Assembly: GCF_051488685.1 (NCBI RefSeq)
Contig: NZ_JBPSEH010000003.1
Location: 186,001 to 250,000 of the forward strand
Source: Melioribacter sp051488685
GTDB lineage: Bacteria > Bacteroidota > Ignavibacteria > Ignavibacteriales > Melioribacteraceae
DNA: 64,000 nucleotides
Direction: 5' to 3'
Under the pieces are notes generated by a model. It did no database searches and was not told the origin of the DNA. It saw only the letters and a list, made by a program, of their open reading frames with translations. The stretch's first letter is position 1. Each line of letters begins with the position of its first letter. Made by a program: the position numbers and the translations under genes. Positions 1 to 8,915 of this stretch are shown in pieces.

Positions 1-1
1 C

Positions 2-970
2 TGTACACTATGTCCGCGTTACTGCACAATAGGGAACAATCAGGCAGGCTTTTGCTACATACGCCAGAATATCGATGGCAAACTTTATACACTCGGATAC
101 GGCCATCCAACGGGCTTTGCCATCGACCCGATCGAAAAAAAACCACTCTTCCATTTTATGCCAGGAAGCAAAATACTCAGTTTCGGTACAGCAGGCTGTA
201 ATCTCGGCTGTAAATTCTGTCAGAACTGGTCGATAAGCAAGGCAAAAATCGACACTATAAACTCAGTGGAAGCTTCCCCAGAAGACGTTGTAAATATTGC
301 ATTGAAATATAATGTTCCCTCTATTGCTTTTACTTATAACGATCCGGTAATATTTGGCGAGTATGTAATCGATATTTCTAAATTGGCTCGAGAACAGAAT
401 ATCAAAACAGTTATGGTTACTGCAGGCTACATCGATAAGGAAGCCCGCAAAGAAGTTTTTCAATATATCGATGCTGCCAACGTAGACCTGAAGGCTTTTA
501 CTGAAGAATTCTATCACAACCTTACATTCTCTCATCTTCAACCTGTACTCGATACGCTCCAATGGCTCCACAACGAAACAGATATCTGGTTTGAAATTAC
601 AACATTGTTAATACCCGGTGAAAACGATTCGGACGATGAAATAAAAAAAATGTGCGAGTGGATATTAAAAAATTTGGGTGATCGAATTCCATTGCACTTC
701 ACGGCTTTTCATCCGGATTTTAAAATGAGAGACAAGCCTCCTACACCGCCTTCTACACTTTTTAGAGCGCGAAATATTGCTCTGAATATGGGCATAAAAT
801 ACTGTTACACAGGCAACATTCATAACATCGAAGGACAAACAACCTATTGCCCTGAATGTGGCAAAGCCGTTATTAAAAGAGATTGGCACTCAATCTTGGA
901 AATTTCGCTTACAGAAGGCAGGTGTAACTATTGTTCAACAAAAATCGACGGAAGTTTTTTTTCATTATGA
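2..970 (+). CDS. amrS: AmmeMemoRadiSam radical SAM enzyme (5' partial)
   Basis: The reading frame is open from base 2, so the gene begins upstream of the window and the ATG near 158 is internal. The N-terminal visible part reads CTLCPRYCTIGNQAGFCYIR, the Cys-rich entry motif of this family. The radical SAM cluster motif CNLGCKFCQNW follows near visible residue 65. A Cys pair (CPECGK) and a later CNYC lie near the C-terminus, as in family members with extra metal-binding cysteines. The family (COG1180-like, 'AmmeMemoRadiSam system radical SAM enzyme') uses SAM and a [4Fe-4S] cluster; its substrate is not settled. The Memo and AMMECR1 partners are not seen in the window and may lie upstream. 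Family call strong, function open. Confidence 0.85.
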   Translation, partial: CTLCPRYCTIGNNQAGFCYIRQNIDGKLYTLGYGHPTGFAIDPIEKKPLFHFMPGSKILSFGTAGCNLGCKFCQNWSISKAKIDTINSVEASPEDVVNIALKYNVPSIAFTYNDPVIFGEYVIDISKLAREQNIKTVMVTAGYIDKEARKEVFQYIDAANVDLKAFTEEFYHNLTFSHLQPVLDTLQWLHNETDIWFEITTLLIPGENDSDDEIKKMCEWILKNLGDRIPLHFTAFHPDFKMRDKPPTPPSTLFRARNIALNMGIKYCYTGNIHNIEGQTTYCPECGKAVIKRDWHSILEISLTEGRCNYCSTKIDGSFFSL

Positions 971-1050
971 ATTTACTAACTTTATCAATATTTTTTAATT
1001 GATTTTTCCATCAACCTGTTGAAAATAAATAACCTAATAAGGGGGTATGT

Positions 1051-1557
1051 ATGAAAAAAACTCTCATTATCACTCTGATTATTTCCTTTATGGTAATCTT
1101 ATTCTCTTCTTTAACAATGGCCCAGAACCAGAATGTACGGTTCGGTAAAATTTTTGGTAAAGAAGAAGCCAATCAGCTTTTTGGCAAAGTGGATTTTTCT
1201 GTAAAAATAAAGAAAGATATCCTCAAAGCAGCTCTTTCCCGTGTGGATAAATACGTTCTTTTTGCAGTAAAAGGGAAAAGACCACTATTGTTCAACAGCC
1301 GCAGAAAACCATTACTCGACAATAATGTAACACTCGACCCTGGCGAAAAAGGTTTCCTCTTCAGCAAAGAAGTGGTCGAAGAATTTCTAAATAGCACAAA
1401 CGACTCGGTCATTGAAATTGAAATTAGAGGGAGCGAAGCGGGAGTAAGAGGTAGAACTACTTCTTCACTTCAAGCAAATTATATTTTAACGCTCAGTAAT
1501 TCAGTTAGTACGTTAGAGTTTGCAACTGATTGTCCACCCTATTGTCCTGAGGATTAA
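1051..1557 (+). CDS. small exported protein, unknown function
   Basis: This encodes 168 residues with a clear Sec signal peptide: MKK, then a hydrophobic stretch to about residue 22, ending in TMAQ. The start ATG at 1051 follows a GGGGGT purine run. The mature part is rich in charged beta-strand-like segments and ends in a short Cys-containing tail (DCPPYCPED) that could form a disulfide or bind metal. I recognise no family. It sits 80 bases after amrS and directly before a membrane protein and a two-component pair, so it may belong to the same surface or signalling unit; that is inference. Confidence 0.6.
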   Translation: MKKTLIITLIISFMVILFSSLTMAQNQNVRFGKIFGKEEANQLFGKVDFSVKIKKDILKAALSRVDKYVLFAVKGKRPLLFNSRRKPLLDNNVTLDPGEKGFLFSKEVVEEFLNSTNDSVIEIEIRGSEAGVRGRTTSSLQANYILTLSNSVSTLEFATDCPPYCPED

Positions 1558-1558
1558 C

Positions 1559-2134
1559 TTGAGTATCATTGAAATCTTAAAAATATTGTTTTATGTGAGT
1601 ATTGTAATCTGGCTATTTCCACCTATACGACAACTTAAAACCAGATACTTTTATTTTTTTCTAATCCTTGCTTTAGCCGATCCAGTATCTCTGTTCATAA
1701 AGAATTTTATTTACATTCATATTTCTTTCTATTTCCCATTTGTTTCATTATTACTTTTTTTATCCATTTACAGGAAAGAGAAGTCGAACGAGAAATTTCA
1801 TTTTGCTGTTACAATTACGGCTACAGCTGTTACTTTCATATTGACTTTAATATTGGAGCAATCCCAGCTTTCAGTTGGGATTCTCCATTTTCTTATTGTC
1901 TTCTTGTTTTTAAAGGAGTTTATAATACGTTTTGCGTTTAAGAGCGAGCTGGACCTATTCCTATTAATGTTAATCTTTTACGAATTTACTACAATACTCA
2001 AATATTTAAACGTAGCTTTCGGAATTACAAATGCAACTGCTTATTTTTTTATTACAACAATCTTCCAAATCTCCTTTGGACTCTTCTTTACGGTCTTTAG
2101 AGGAGATAGGGCCCGAGTCGTTATTCAGCGCTGA
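1559..2134 (+). CDS. integral membrane protein upstream of a sensor kinase
   Basis: Almost the whole 192-residue protein is hydrophobic, with about six predicted membrane segments and few charges (RKEKSNEK forms one loop near residue 75). I place the start at TTG 1559 because GAGGATTAAC immediately precedes it as a ribosome binding site and overlaps the end of the previous gene; the longer open frame from 1520 would overlap that gene more. The 3' end overlaps the long form of the histidine kinase frame. It may be the membrane sensor part of the following kinase, encoded separately. No family recognised. Confidence 0.55.
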   Translation: MSIIEILKILFYVSIVIWLFPPIRQLKTRYFYFFLILALADPVSLFIKNFIYIHISFYFPFVSLLLFLSIYRKEKSNEKFHFAVTITATAVTFILTLILEQSQLSVGILHFLIVFLFLKEFIIRFAFKSELDLFLLMLIFYEFTTILKYLNVAFGITNATAYFFITTIFQISFGLFFTVFRGDRARVVIQR

Positions 2135-3332
2135 GAATCCGTATTTTTATGCCATACTTCTGATGGCAGTAATACTCGTGGTGTCATTCATGTTTTTCTG
2201 GTATGTAGTACTGCCGATGCAAAAACGACACGAGAAAGAAGAAAAAACGATGCAATTGCGCCAGGCTGAATTGATGGCACTCTTTGTGAGTCTTGCACCC
2301 GATCCAGTATTTCGCGTAGACAAAGCAAGCAATATAATTCTTGCCAACGATGCTGCTCATAAAGTATTTCCTTTCAAGGTTTTGCTAGGCACGAAAATTT
2401 CTGAAGTCCTCCCTTTTACAAAAGACCTCGATATTTATGAAATGATAAAGAGAGATATAACAATTAATTACACAACACAAATCAATCAAAATTATTTCCA
2501 GTTCAAGATAAGCGGCATTTCGAGTCTCGAAATTTGTCAGATATACGGAAGAGATATTACAGAATTGAAAAGGTCAGAAAAAGAATTACAGGAAGCGCTA
2601 CGTAAAGCAGAAGAGTCGCAAAAGTTAAAAGAGTTTTTCCTTTCTCAGATATCACACGAAGTTCGTTCGCCATTAAACGTCATTATCGGATTTTCAAATA
2701 TGCTGTTGGAAGAAGCTAAAAGCAGCAAGGATAGTGACATGAAAGATATTTACCTATCGATAATAAACAACAGCAAACGGCTTTACCGAACTTTCGACCT
2801 GCTACTCAACATGTCGCAAATACAAACAGGCTCGTTCAATATACGCTTCGAGCACATCGATGTACTGCCGATAATAAAATCTATCACAAACGAATTTGCC
2901 ACTTATGCAGAGGAAAAGAATGTAGCACTCCGTATAGTTCCCAAAACGGAAGATACGATTGTAACAGCAGATCATTATTCAGTAAGTCAAATTTTTTCAC
3001 ATTTGATCGACAATGCAATTAAATATTCCGAGAACGGTAACGTAGATATAATTTTACGCAGGGATGAAAACTATTTCTATGTGGACGTCAAAGACAACGG
3101 TATTGGAATACCTCCCGAATATATAGGTAAATTATTTACTCCATTCTCTCAAGCAAATATGTCATACTCCAAACCATTTGAGGGTACCGGTTTGGGTCTG
3201 GCTTTAGTTAAAAATCTTTTGGATATTAACAACGCCAAAATCGAAGTAAAAAGCGAGCTCGGTACCGGCTCTATTTTTACAGTTATATTTGAGGGTAATA
3301 GTTATGGAAGAACAAGAAGTAAAAAAACCTAG
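2031..3332 (+). CDS. membrane histidine kinase (HisKA + HATPase)
   Basis: One membrane segment lies near residues 40-62, followed by a charged coil, a PAS-like region and a second coil (KRSEKELQEALRKAEESQK). The HisKA dimerisation domain has its phospho-acceptor in FLSQISHEVRSPLNVIIGFS. The HATPase_c domain has N-box DNAIKYSEN, G1 DNGIGIP and G2 GTGLGLALV. The start is uncertain. ATG 2031 overlaps the preceding gene by 104 bases; the next ATG, 2163, falls inside the membrane helix. The true start could use a rare codon after the GAGGAGAT at about 2100. The frame ends inside the following receiver gene (ATG 3304), so the pair is translationally coupled. Confidence 0.85.
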   Translation: MQLLIFLLQQSSKSPLDSSLRSLEEIGPESLFSAENPYFYAILLMAVILVVSFMFFWYVVLPMQKRHEKEEKTMQLRQAELMALFVSLAPDPVFRVDKASNIILANDAAHKVFPFKVLLGTKISEVLPFTKDLDIYEMIKRDITINYTTQINQNYFQFKISGISSLEICQIYGRDITELKRSEKELQEALRKAEESQKLKEFFLSQISHEVRSPLNVIIGFSNMLLEEAKSSKDSDMKDIYLSIINNSKRLYRTFDLLLNMSQIQTGSFNIRFEHIDVLPIIKSITNEFATYAEEKNVALRIVPKTEDTIVTADHYSVSQIFSHLIDNAIKYSENGNVDIILRRDENYFYVDVKDNGIGIPPEYIGKLFTPFSQANMSYSKPFEGTGLGLALVKNLLDINNAKIEVKSELGTGSIFTVIFEGNSYGRTRSKKT

Positions 3333-3735
3333 AATATTAATTGCAGAAGGAGACAACGACAACAGACATTTTCTAAAAATCTATCTAAAAAAATATTTCT
3401 TACCCGATGCGTGCGAATCTGCAGAGGAACTCTACGATCTCCTCTCCCAGAATAGTTACGATATTATAATTATGGACATCGCATTAAAAGGTGGCAAGGA
3501 TGGGATTCAATTAATTCAAGAATTAAAGAGCAACGAAAGTTATTCGCATATACCGATATTATGCTACACCACCTTTGCAATGAACCGCGATAGAATTAAT
3601 GCACTCAACGCCGGATGCGATTTATATCTTACTAAACCAAGCGACATAAAAACTCTTCTTTATTATCTCTTCACACTTTTGAAAAAGAAGGGGAAGGAAT
3701 TTACATTACCGATAATTAATGGATTTGCATATTGA
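3304..3735 (+). CDS. single-domain response regulator (receiver only)
   Basis: This is a CheY-like receiver of 143 residues without an output domain. Visible landmarks are the acidic pocket (LIAEGDND), phospho-acceptor Asp in IIIMDIALKGGKDG, the Thr in LCYTTFA and the conserved Lys in LYLTKPSD. I prefer ATG 3304, just after GAGGG, over the upstream in-frame start at 3289. It overlaps the kinase stop by 29 bases, which ties it to that kinase as cognate pair. With no DNA-binding domain, it probably acts by protein contact or phosphotransfer. Confidence 0.85.
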   Translation: MEEQEVKKPRILIAEGDNDNRHFLKIYLKKYFLPDACESAEELYDLLSQNSYDIIIMDIALKGGKDGIQLIQELKSNESYSHIPILCYTTFAMNRDRINALNAGCDLYLTKPSDIKTLLYYLFTLLKKKGKEFTLPIINGFAY

Positions 3736-3766
3736 AAAAAAGCCCGCATGATTAGACGGGCTTTTT
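3736..3766. terminator. bidirectional intrinsic terminator
   Basis: An A-run followed by AGCCCGC, a short loop and ACGGGCTTTTT forms a GC-rich stem with A/T tracts on both sides. It lies between the convergent receiver gene and ahcY, so it can end transcription from both directions. Confidence 0.85.
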
Positions 3767-3811
3767 AGATATCTTTCCATCCAGATCCACAAACAATCAT
3801 CTATTTAAGCA

Positions 3812-5089
3812 TTACGTTCCCGCGCTGTAATCGTTAATATATTTAATCTGTTCATTCGTCAACTTGTCGATTTTGTAACCCATAGTTTTCAATTTAATCA
3901 TCGCAATTTCCTGATCTTGTTCTTCAGGAATATCGATAACATCGGGTTCGATTTTAATTCCTTTTACTTTCATTTCTGCCAGACGCAGTTGCGACATAAA
4001 TTGATTTGCAAACGACATATCCATTACTTCAGAGGGGTGCCCTTCTGCAGCAGCGAGATTTACGAGTCGTCCCTGAGCCAGAAGATAGATGCGTCTTCCA
4101 TCTTTAAGAGTATACTCCTCGTTATTAGGTCGCACAGTTCTTTTCGATTTTTTCAATTTTTCAAGATCAGGAATATTTATTTCGCAGTCGTAGTGACCTG
4201 TATTGCAAATGATTGCTCCATCTTTCATACTTTTAAAATGTTTCGAGACGATCACATCCTTAACGCCGGTAGCGGTAATAAAGATATCTCCGATTTTAGC
4301 AGCTTCGTCCATTGGCATAACGCGGAAACCTTCCAGTGCTGCTTTCAGAGCTGCCGTTGGTTTAACTTCTGTAACAATCACATTGGCTCCCATCCCTGCG
4401 GCTCTCATTGCAACGCCTCGTCCGCAGTGTCCATAACCAGCAACGACAAAATTTTTGCCCGCCAGCAATACCGAAGTTGCTCTTAATATACCGTCAATCG
4501 AGGATTGGCCGGTACCGTAGACATTATCGAAGTCCCATTTTGTTTCTGCATCGTTGACTGCGATAACGGGATAGAGCAATTTTTTAGCTGCAGCCATAGC
4601 TCGAAGTCTGTGCACGCCCGTCGTTGTTTCTTCAGTGCCGCCGATAATATTTTTAGCCAACTCAGGAAATTTATTGTGGACTGTAAAAATTAAATCAGCG
4701 CCGTCGTCGAGTGTCAGGTTTGGTTTCATCTTTAATGTTTGTTCTATCGACCAGTAGAATTCCTTAACATTCTGACCATGCCAAGCATAAATTTCGATCC
4801 CATTTTTAGCAAGTGCAGCTGCAATTTCGTCCTGTGTAGAAAGTGGATTACAGCCGCTCCAGCTTACTTTTGCGCCCGCTTCCTTTAATGTTTCGACAAG
4901 AACTGCAGTCTCTTTTGTAACGTGGAGACATCCCGCAATTTTGAATCCCTTCAACGGCTTGGTCTTCGAATATTTTTCTCTCAGTTCCATCATAACGGGC
5001 ATTCTCGATTCTGCCCACTCGATTTTCTTTCTGCCTTCAGCTGCTAATTTAATATCGCGTACTTTATACCTTCCTTCTTTGAAATCCAT
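3812..5089 (-). CDS. ahcY: adenosylhomocysteinase
   Basis: This enzyme hydrolyses S-adenosylhomocysteine to adenosine and homocysteine, using tightly bound NAD. Its 425 residues match the shorter thermophile/archaeal form, which lacks the roughly 40-residue insert of the eukaryotic/proteobacterial type. Visible motifs are GCLHVTKETAVLVETL and SGCNPLSTQDEIAAAL in the substrate domain, the Rossmann glycine loop VAGYGHCGRGVA near residue 220, and a conserved C-terminal HPSEVMDMSF. It starts 15 bases after metK, so both steps of the SAM cycle are in one transcript. Confidence 0.95.
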   Translation of the reverse strand: MDFKEGRYKVRDIKLAAEGRKKIEWAESRMPVMMELREKYSKTKPLKGFKIAGCLHVTKETAVLVETLKEAGAKVSWSGCNPLSTQDEIAAALAKNGIEIYAWHGQNVKEFYWSIEQTLKMKPNLTLDDGADLIFTVHNKFPELAKNIIGGTEETTTGVHRLRAMAAAKKLLYPVIAVNDAETKWDFDNVYGTGQSSIDGILRATSVLLAGKNFVVAGYGHCGRGVAMRAAGMGANVIVTEVKPTAALKAALEGFRVMPMDEAAKIGDIFITATGVKDVIVSKHFKSMKDGAIICNTGHYDCEINIPDLEKLKKSKRTVRPNNEEYTLKDGRRIYLLAQGRLVNLAAAEGHPSEVMDMSFANQFMSQLRLAEMKVKGIKIEPDVIDIPEEQDQEIAMIKLKTMGYKIDKLTNEQIKYINDYSAGT

Positions 5090-5103
5090 AAAATTACTCC
5101 TTA

Positions 5104-6246
5104 TTAAACAAGTTTTTTAAGTGTTGATACAAGGTCAAGTTTTTCCCACGTAAATTCTTTTTCGTTTCTACCGAAATGACCGTAAGCTGCGGTTTTTTGA
5201 TATATCGGTCTTCTTAATTTCAAACGTTCGATGATACCGTTCGGCGTAAGGTCGATCTCCTTTTTAATCAGTTTTGCCAGCTGCTTGTCCGGAATAACAC
5301 CGGTGCCGTTAGTATTGATATAAACCGATACTGGTTCTTTTACACCGATGGCATATGCAATCTGAAACAGGCATTCCCTTGCAAGTCCAGCAGCGACCAC
5401 ATTCTTAGCAATATGACGCGCAGCATAAGTTGCACTTCTGTCGACTTTCGACGGATCTTTCCCTGAGAAAGCGCCTCCTCCATGTGGAGCCCATCCGCCG
5501 TAGGTATCTACGATAATTTTTCTTCCTGTTAATCCTGTGTCGCCGTGAGGACCTCCTATCTCAAATCTTCCGGTTGGATTAACATAGTACTTTGTTCTGT
5601 TGTCGAGCAGCTCTGCTGGAATTACTTTTTTAATAATATTTTCGATAACATCGGCTTTAATTTTTTTCTGGCTAACTCCAGGATCGTGCTGTGTAGAAAT
5701 GACGACTGCATCAACTCTTCTTGGAGTTCCATCGTCTTCAAATTCAATTGTCACTTGTGATTTTGAATCGGGTCTCAGGTATGGCATTTCTCCGGGAGTG
5801 TTTTTTCTTACATCGGCAAGTCGTTTGACGAGTTTATGTGCAAACATTAAAGGCATGGGCATAAATTCGGGAGTTTGATCGCATGCATATCCGAACATAA
5901 TTCCCTGGTCACCTGCACCGCCTTTATTCACTCCCATTGCGATATCGGGCGACTGCGAATGAATTGCATTGATTACACCACACGATTCAGCGTCAAATTT
6001 ATATTCGGCCTTTGTATAGCCGATATTCCTTATTGTAGATCTTACAACATTCTCAATATCGATGTATGCCTCGGTTGTAATTTCACCGCCAACTACAACC
6101 AGTCCGGTAGTAACAAAAGTTTCGCATGCAACCCGTCCATTCGGGTCGTCTTTCATAACCGCATCTAATACTCCGTCCGATATCGCATCACACACTTTAT
6201 CCGGGTGCCCTTCGGAAACGGATTCGGATGTGAACAAGTATGACAT
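5104..6246 (-). CDS. metK: S-adenosylmethionine synthetase
   Basis: The enzyme makes SAM from methionine and ATP. Its 380 residues fit the family. The N-terminus has the GHPDKVCD ATP/metal motif at residues 14-21; GAGDQGIMFGYA and the glycine-rich GGGAFSGKDPSKVDRS loop (about residues 250-265) are present. It lies 20 bases after the nucleotidyltransferase and 15 before ahcY on the same strand. There is no room for a SAM riboswitch directly upstream of metK; any such control would have to act before 7244, where I see none. Confidence 0.97.
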   Translation of the reverse strand: MSYLFTSESVSEGHPDKVCDAISDGVLDAVMKDDPNGRVACETFVTTGLVVVGGEITTEAYIDIENVVRSTIRNIGYTKAEYKFDAESCGVINAIHSQSPDIAMGVNKGGAGDQGIMFGYACDQTPEFMPMPLMFAHKLVKRLADVRKNTPGEMPYLRPDSKSQVTIEFEDDGTPRRVDAVVISTQHDPGVSQKKIKADVIENIIKKVIPAELLDNRTKYYVNPTGRFEIGGPHGDTGLTGRKIIVDTYGGWAPHGGGAFSGKDPSKVDRSATYAARHIAKNVVAAGLARECLFQIAYAIGVKEPVSVYINTNGTGVIPDKQLAKLIKKEIDLTPNGIIERLKLRRPIYQKTAAYGHFGRNEKEFTWEKLDLVSTLKKLV

Positions 6247-6266
6247 TTATACCTCTGTTTTATTTT

Positions 6267-7244
6267 TTAATAATACTCAATTTCAGATGAATCGCCAGTA
6301 TTCAATCTTTTGAAGTTTCCTTTAACGATAGCATTGCTGCCGATAATAGAATTTTCAAGCATACTCTTGTCGATCAAAGCGCCTTCGCTTATTATTGAAT
6401 TCCTTATAATCGAGTCGGTAATTTTACAGCCTTTTGAAATTGTTGCAAAAGGACCTATCACTGAATTTATAATTTCTGCTTTCTCGTCGATATAAACAGG
6501 TTCTATAACAACCACGTTATCAAATTTTTTATGTGTTCCATTTTTCGACAGTAGAAATCGATTTGTTTCCAGAAGGGTTTCAGGTTTGCCGCAATCATAC
6601 CAGCCTTCAACGTCAAACGTTTTAATAACCTCGCCTTTGTCAATCATCAATTGCAAAGCGTCGGTCAATTGATATTCACCTCGTGTGCGGATGTTTTTTT
6701 CGATAAGTTCTGTAAGGCATTCTTTCAGAAGTGTAGTGTTTTTAATGTAATACAGACCGACAAGAGCCAGTTTCGATATCGGCGTTTGTGGCTTTTCAAT
6801 CAGTTTAATTATCGTATCGTTTTCACAGACGGCAACTCCAAAACGGGATGGGTCTTCTACCTGCTTTACTCCCAGCGCTGTGGCGTTTTTTTCGAATCCT
6901 TTTTTGAGATCGAAATCAAAAATAGTGTCGCCAAGAATAATAAAAATTTCTTTATCGCTTTCATCTTTCAATGCTACATAAATTGCATGTCCAAGTCCCA
7001 GCAATTCTTCCTGTTCTACAAACCGTGCATCTATCAAAGGATATTCGCTATTGATATAATCGATTATTTTTTCTCCCATGTATCCGATTATAAATGTAGC
7101 TTTATTGATGCCTTCCTGAATCAGTTTGTCGACGATATGTCCGATGATTGGCTTTCCACCAACATTGAGCATTACTTTAGGAAGCGAATGAGTGTGAGGT
7201 TTTAATCGTGTTCCAAAACCCGCCGCCGGGATAACAGCTCTCAA
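6267..7244 (-). CDS. NDP-sugar (glucose-1-phosphate-type) nucleotidyltransferase
   Basis: The N-terminal nucleotidyltransferase fold shows the signature PAAGFGTRLKPHTHSLPK at residues 6-23 and the metal-binding LGDTIFDFD near residue 100. The C-terminal part (about 245-325) has repeated I/V-x-x-S-I hexapeptides typical of a left-handed beta-helix. It probably makes an activated hexose (UDP- or dTDP-glucose type) from NTP and sugar-1-phosphate; the exact sugar cannot be read. It is the first gene of a tight operon with metK and ahcY, an association with no obvious biochemical link. Confidence 0.85.
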   Translation of the reverse strand: MRAVIPAAGFGTRLKPHTHSLPKVMLNVGGKPIIGHIVDKLIQEGINKATFIIGYMGEKIIDYINSEYPLIDARFVEQEELLGLGHAIYVALKDESDKEIFIILGDTIFDFDLKKGFEKNATALGVKQVEDPSRFGVAVCENDTIIKLIEKPQTPISKLALVGLYYIKNTTLLKECLTELIEKNIRTRGEYQLTDALQLMIDKGEVIKTFDVEGWYDCGKPETLLETNRFLLSKNGTHKKFDNVVVIEPVYIDEKAEIINSVIGPFATISKGCKITDSIIRNSIISEGALIDKSMLENSIIGSNAIVKGNFKRLNTGDSSEIEYY

Positions 7245-7344
7245 TTATCATCCTTTTTTTTGAGTGCCAATTTAATTAATAAGGCAGCGTTTATCAACTA
7301 TATTATTAATGTTCAGTTCAACCTTTGATTCCAATCTTCTGCAA

Positions 7345-7890
7345 TTAAAAAATGTTCTTTTCTGATACCACTATTTCTTTTAATTCTTTCCTTCCTTTTC
7401 TATGAGGATTTTTTTCGTCATTATAACCCAGCGCAATTATTACAACAGGTTTCTCGTCTTCGTTGAGATTGAGACTTTCAACAAATTTATTTCTGTCGAA
7501 TCCTCCCATTTGATGCAGATAAATATTCCGCTCCATTGCCTCGAGTGTTAAAAATGCTACGGCCTGCCCCACATCATATTCCATGTAATTATTTTTTTTG
7601 CCGTTAAGAGATAAATTAACTCTGCCTGTTACTCCGATCAGGACGGGTGCTTTTGCCGCCCATTTTTTATTGCTGTCGAAAAGAGTATCGAGCAACGTAT
7701 CGTAAATTTTATCGTCCTTAAAACCAACATAAAATTTCCATGGCTGTTCATTATAGGACGAAGGAGCAAGGCGAGCCATCTCGAATAATGCTTTTATATC
7801 CTCGAGTGGTATCTCCTGCTCAGAAAAATCGTAAGGACTATATCTATCGGCTATTAATTCAGATACTTTTGTTCTGCATTCGACGTTCAA
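7345..7890 (-). CDS. nitroreductase-family FMN oxidoreductase
   Basis: The protein has 181 residues with the nitroreductase signature: an N-terminal basic FMN phosphate-binding stretch (ADRYSPYDFSEQ), then ARLAPSSYNEQPWKFYV, and a C-terminal VIIALGYNDEKNPHRKGRKEL. It is expected to use FMN and NAD(P)H. The start appears to be TTG at 7890, with AAGGA seven bases upstream; no ATG gives a full N-terminus. It is separated by about 100 bases from the nucleotidyltransferase operon and may have its own promoter. Confidence 0.85.
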   Translation of the reverse strand: MNVECRTKVSELIADRYSPYDFSEQEIPLEDIKALFEMARLAPSSYNEQPWKFYVGFKDDKIYDTLLDTLFDSNKKWAAKAPVLIGVTGRVNLSLNGKKNNYMEYDVGQAVAFLTLEAMERNIYLHQMGGFDRNKFVESLNLNEDEKPVVIIALGYNDEKNPHRKGRKELKEIVVSEKNIF

Positions 7891-8015
7891 CTTTAATTCC
7901 TTTTTTTAGTCTATAAATTCATTAATCAAAAAAATAGTTCAACAATCAAAAAAACATCTGCACATTTTTTTGAGAAAATAATATTTTTCGTTGTGTTACA
8001 ATTAATTTTACAAAC

Positions 8016-8672
8016 ATGAAGAAAGTCACAATTTTTACTGTGCTGCATTTATGCATTCTGATTACAACAGTTTCGCAGGCTCAGGATACACTTGTCTGGA
8101 TACTGAATAATCCCGATACAGTCGGTAATTTTAAAACTTCGTTTCTTACTGGACGTCCTTCTATTATTAATACGGAATATGGCGATGCACTTTATTTCGA
8201 TGGTATTGACGACGGTATATTAATAAACAATTATCCGCTTTGCGATTCAGAAAATTTTACGATTGAAGTTTTCTTCCGGCCCGATTCTTCGTCGAACATT
8301 GCAAATTATGAACAGCGTTTCCTCCATATTAAAAACAAGGATGATTTTAAAAGAATCTTAATGGAATTGCGTTTAAAGAAAAATAAATGGACTCTGGACA
8401 CTTTCATTAAAAACGGAGATTCTAAATGTACACTTATTGATACTTCTATCTGGCACGAAACCGGTAAGTGGTACAAAGTTGCTTTGACTTATCGTAACGG
8501 GATTATGAGACATTTTGTCGATGGACACGAAGAGATGAGCGGCAAAGTAAATTTTGAACCGATAGACAAAGATGGTACTATTTCAATAGGTGTAAGACAG
8601 AACAAAAAATCGTGGTTTAAAGGTACACTCCGGGAAATAAAATTCATCACACAAAATGGAACAAGAAATTGA
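8016..8672 (+). CDS. exported LamG/concanavalin-like protein
   Basis: A Sec signal peptide (MKKVTIF...VSQAQ, about 22 residues) precedes a jelly-roll domain of about 195 residues. Diagnostic segments are DALYFDGIDDGI near residue 55, FTIEVFFRPDSSS near 85, WYKVALTYRNGIMRHFVDG near 155 and a final TISIGVR...FKGTLREIKF, the classic order of LamG/Laminin_G_3 domains. Such domains bind carbohydrate or act as adhesion modules outside the cell. It stands alone between divergent and co-directional genes. Only about 10 bases separate the A/T-rich upstream stretch from the start, and the ribosome binding site is weak. Confidence 0.75.
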   Translation: MKKVTIFTVLHLCILITTVSQAQDTLVWILNNPDTVGNFKTSFLTGRPSIINTEYGDALYFDGIDDGILINNYPLCDSENFTIEVFFRPDSSSNIANYEQRFLHIKNKDDFKRILMELRLKKNKWTLDTFIKNGDSKCTLIDTSIWHETGKWYKVALTYRNGIMRHFVDGHEEMSGKVNFEPIDKDGTISIGVRQNKKSWFKGTLREIKFITQNGTRN

Positions 8673-8915
8673 ATTTTACTCTGCAGTTTTTGCCATTCCT
8701 TCATTATTTATTATTTTTTCATTGTAAAAAACAGTTAGTTTTAAAAGACTGAGGATACTCTAAATCCTCTTTATTGTACGTGGGGTCAGCTAAAAATAGT
8801 GCCATATTAAAATCAATTATTCTGAAAATGTGAGCAGATAAATTGCATCAATTACAGAAATATTTTTCATTTCATATAAATCTCACCCGATTAAATCAAT
8901 CAATAAGGTAACAAA

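Noticed and set aside
10..201. 63-codon plus-strand open frame at the window start
   Set aside because: The frame from base 2 carries the radical SAM N-terminus without a break, so this is an overlapping shadow.
6247..7344. possible SAM riboswitch for metK/ahcY
   Set aside because: There is no room before metK, and the roughly 100 bases before the first gene of the run show no SAM-riboswitch motifs.
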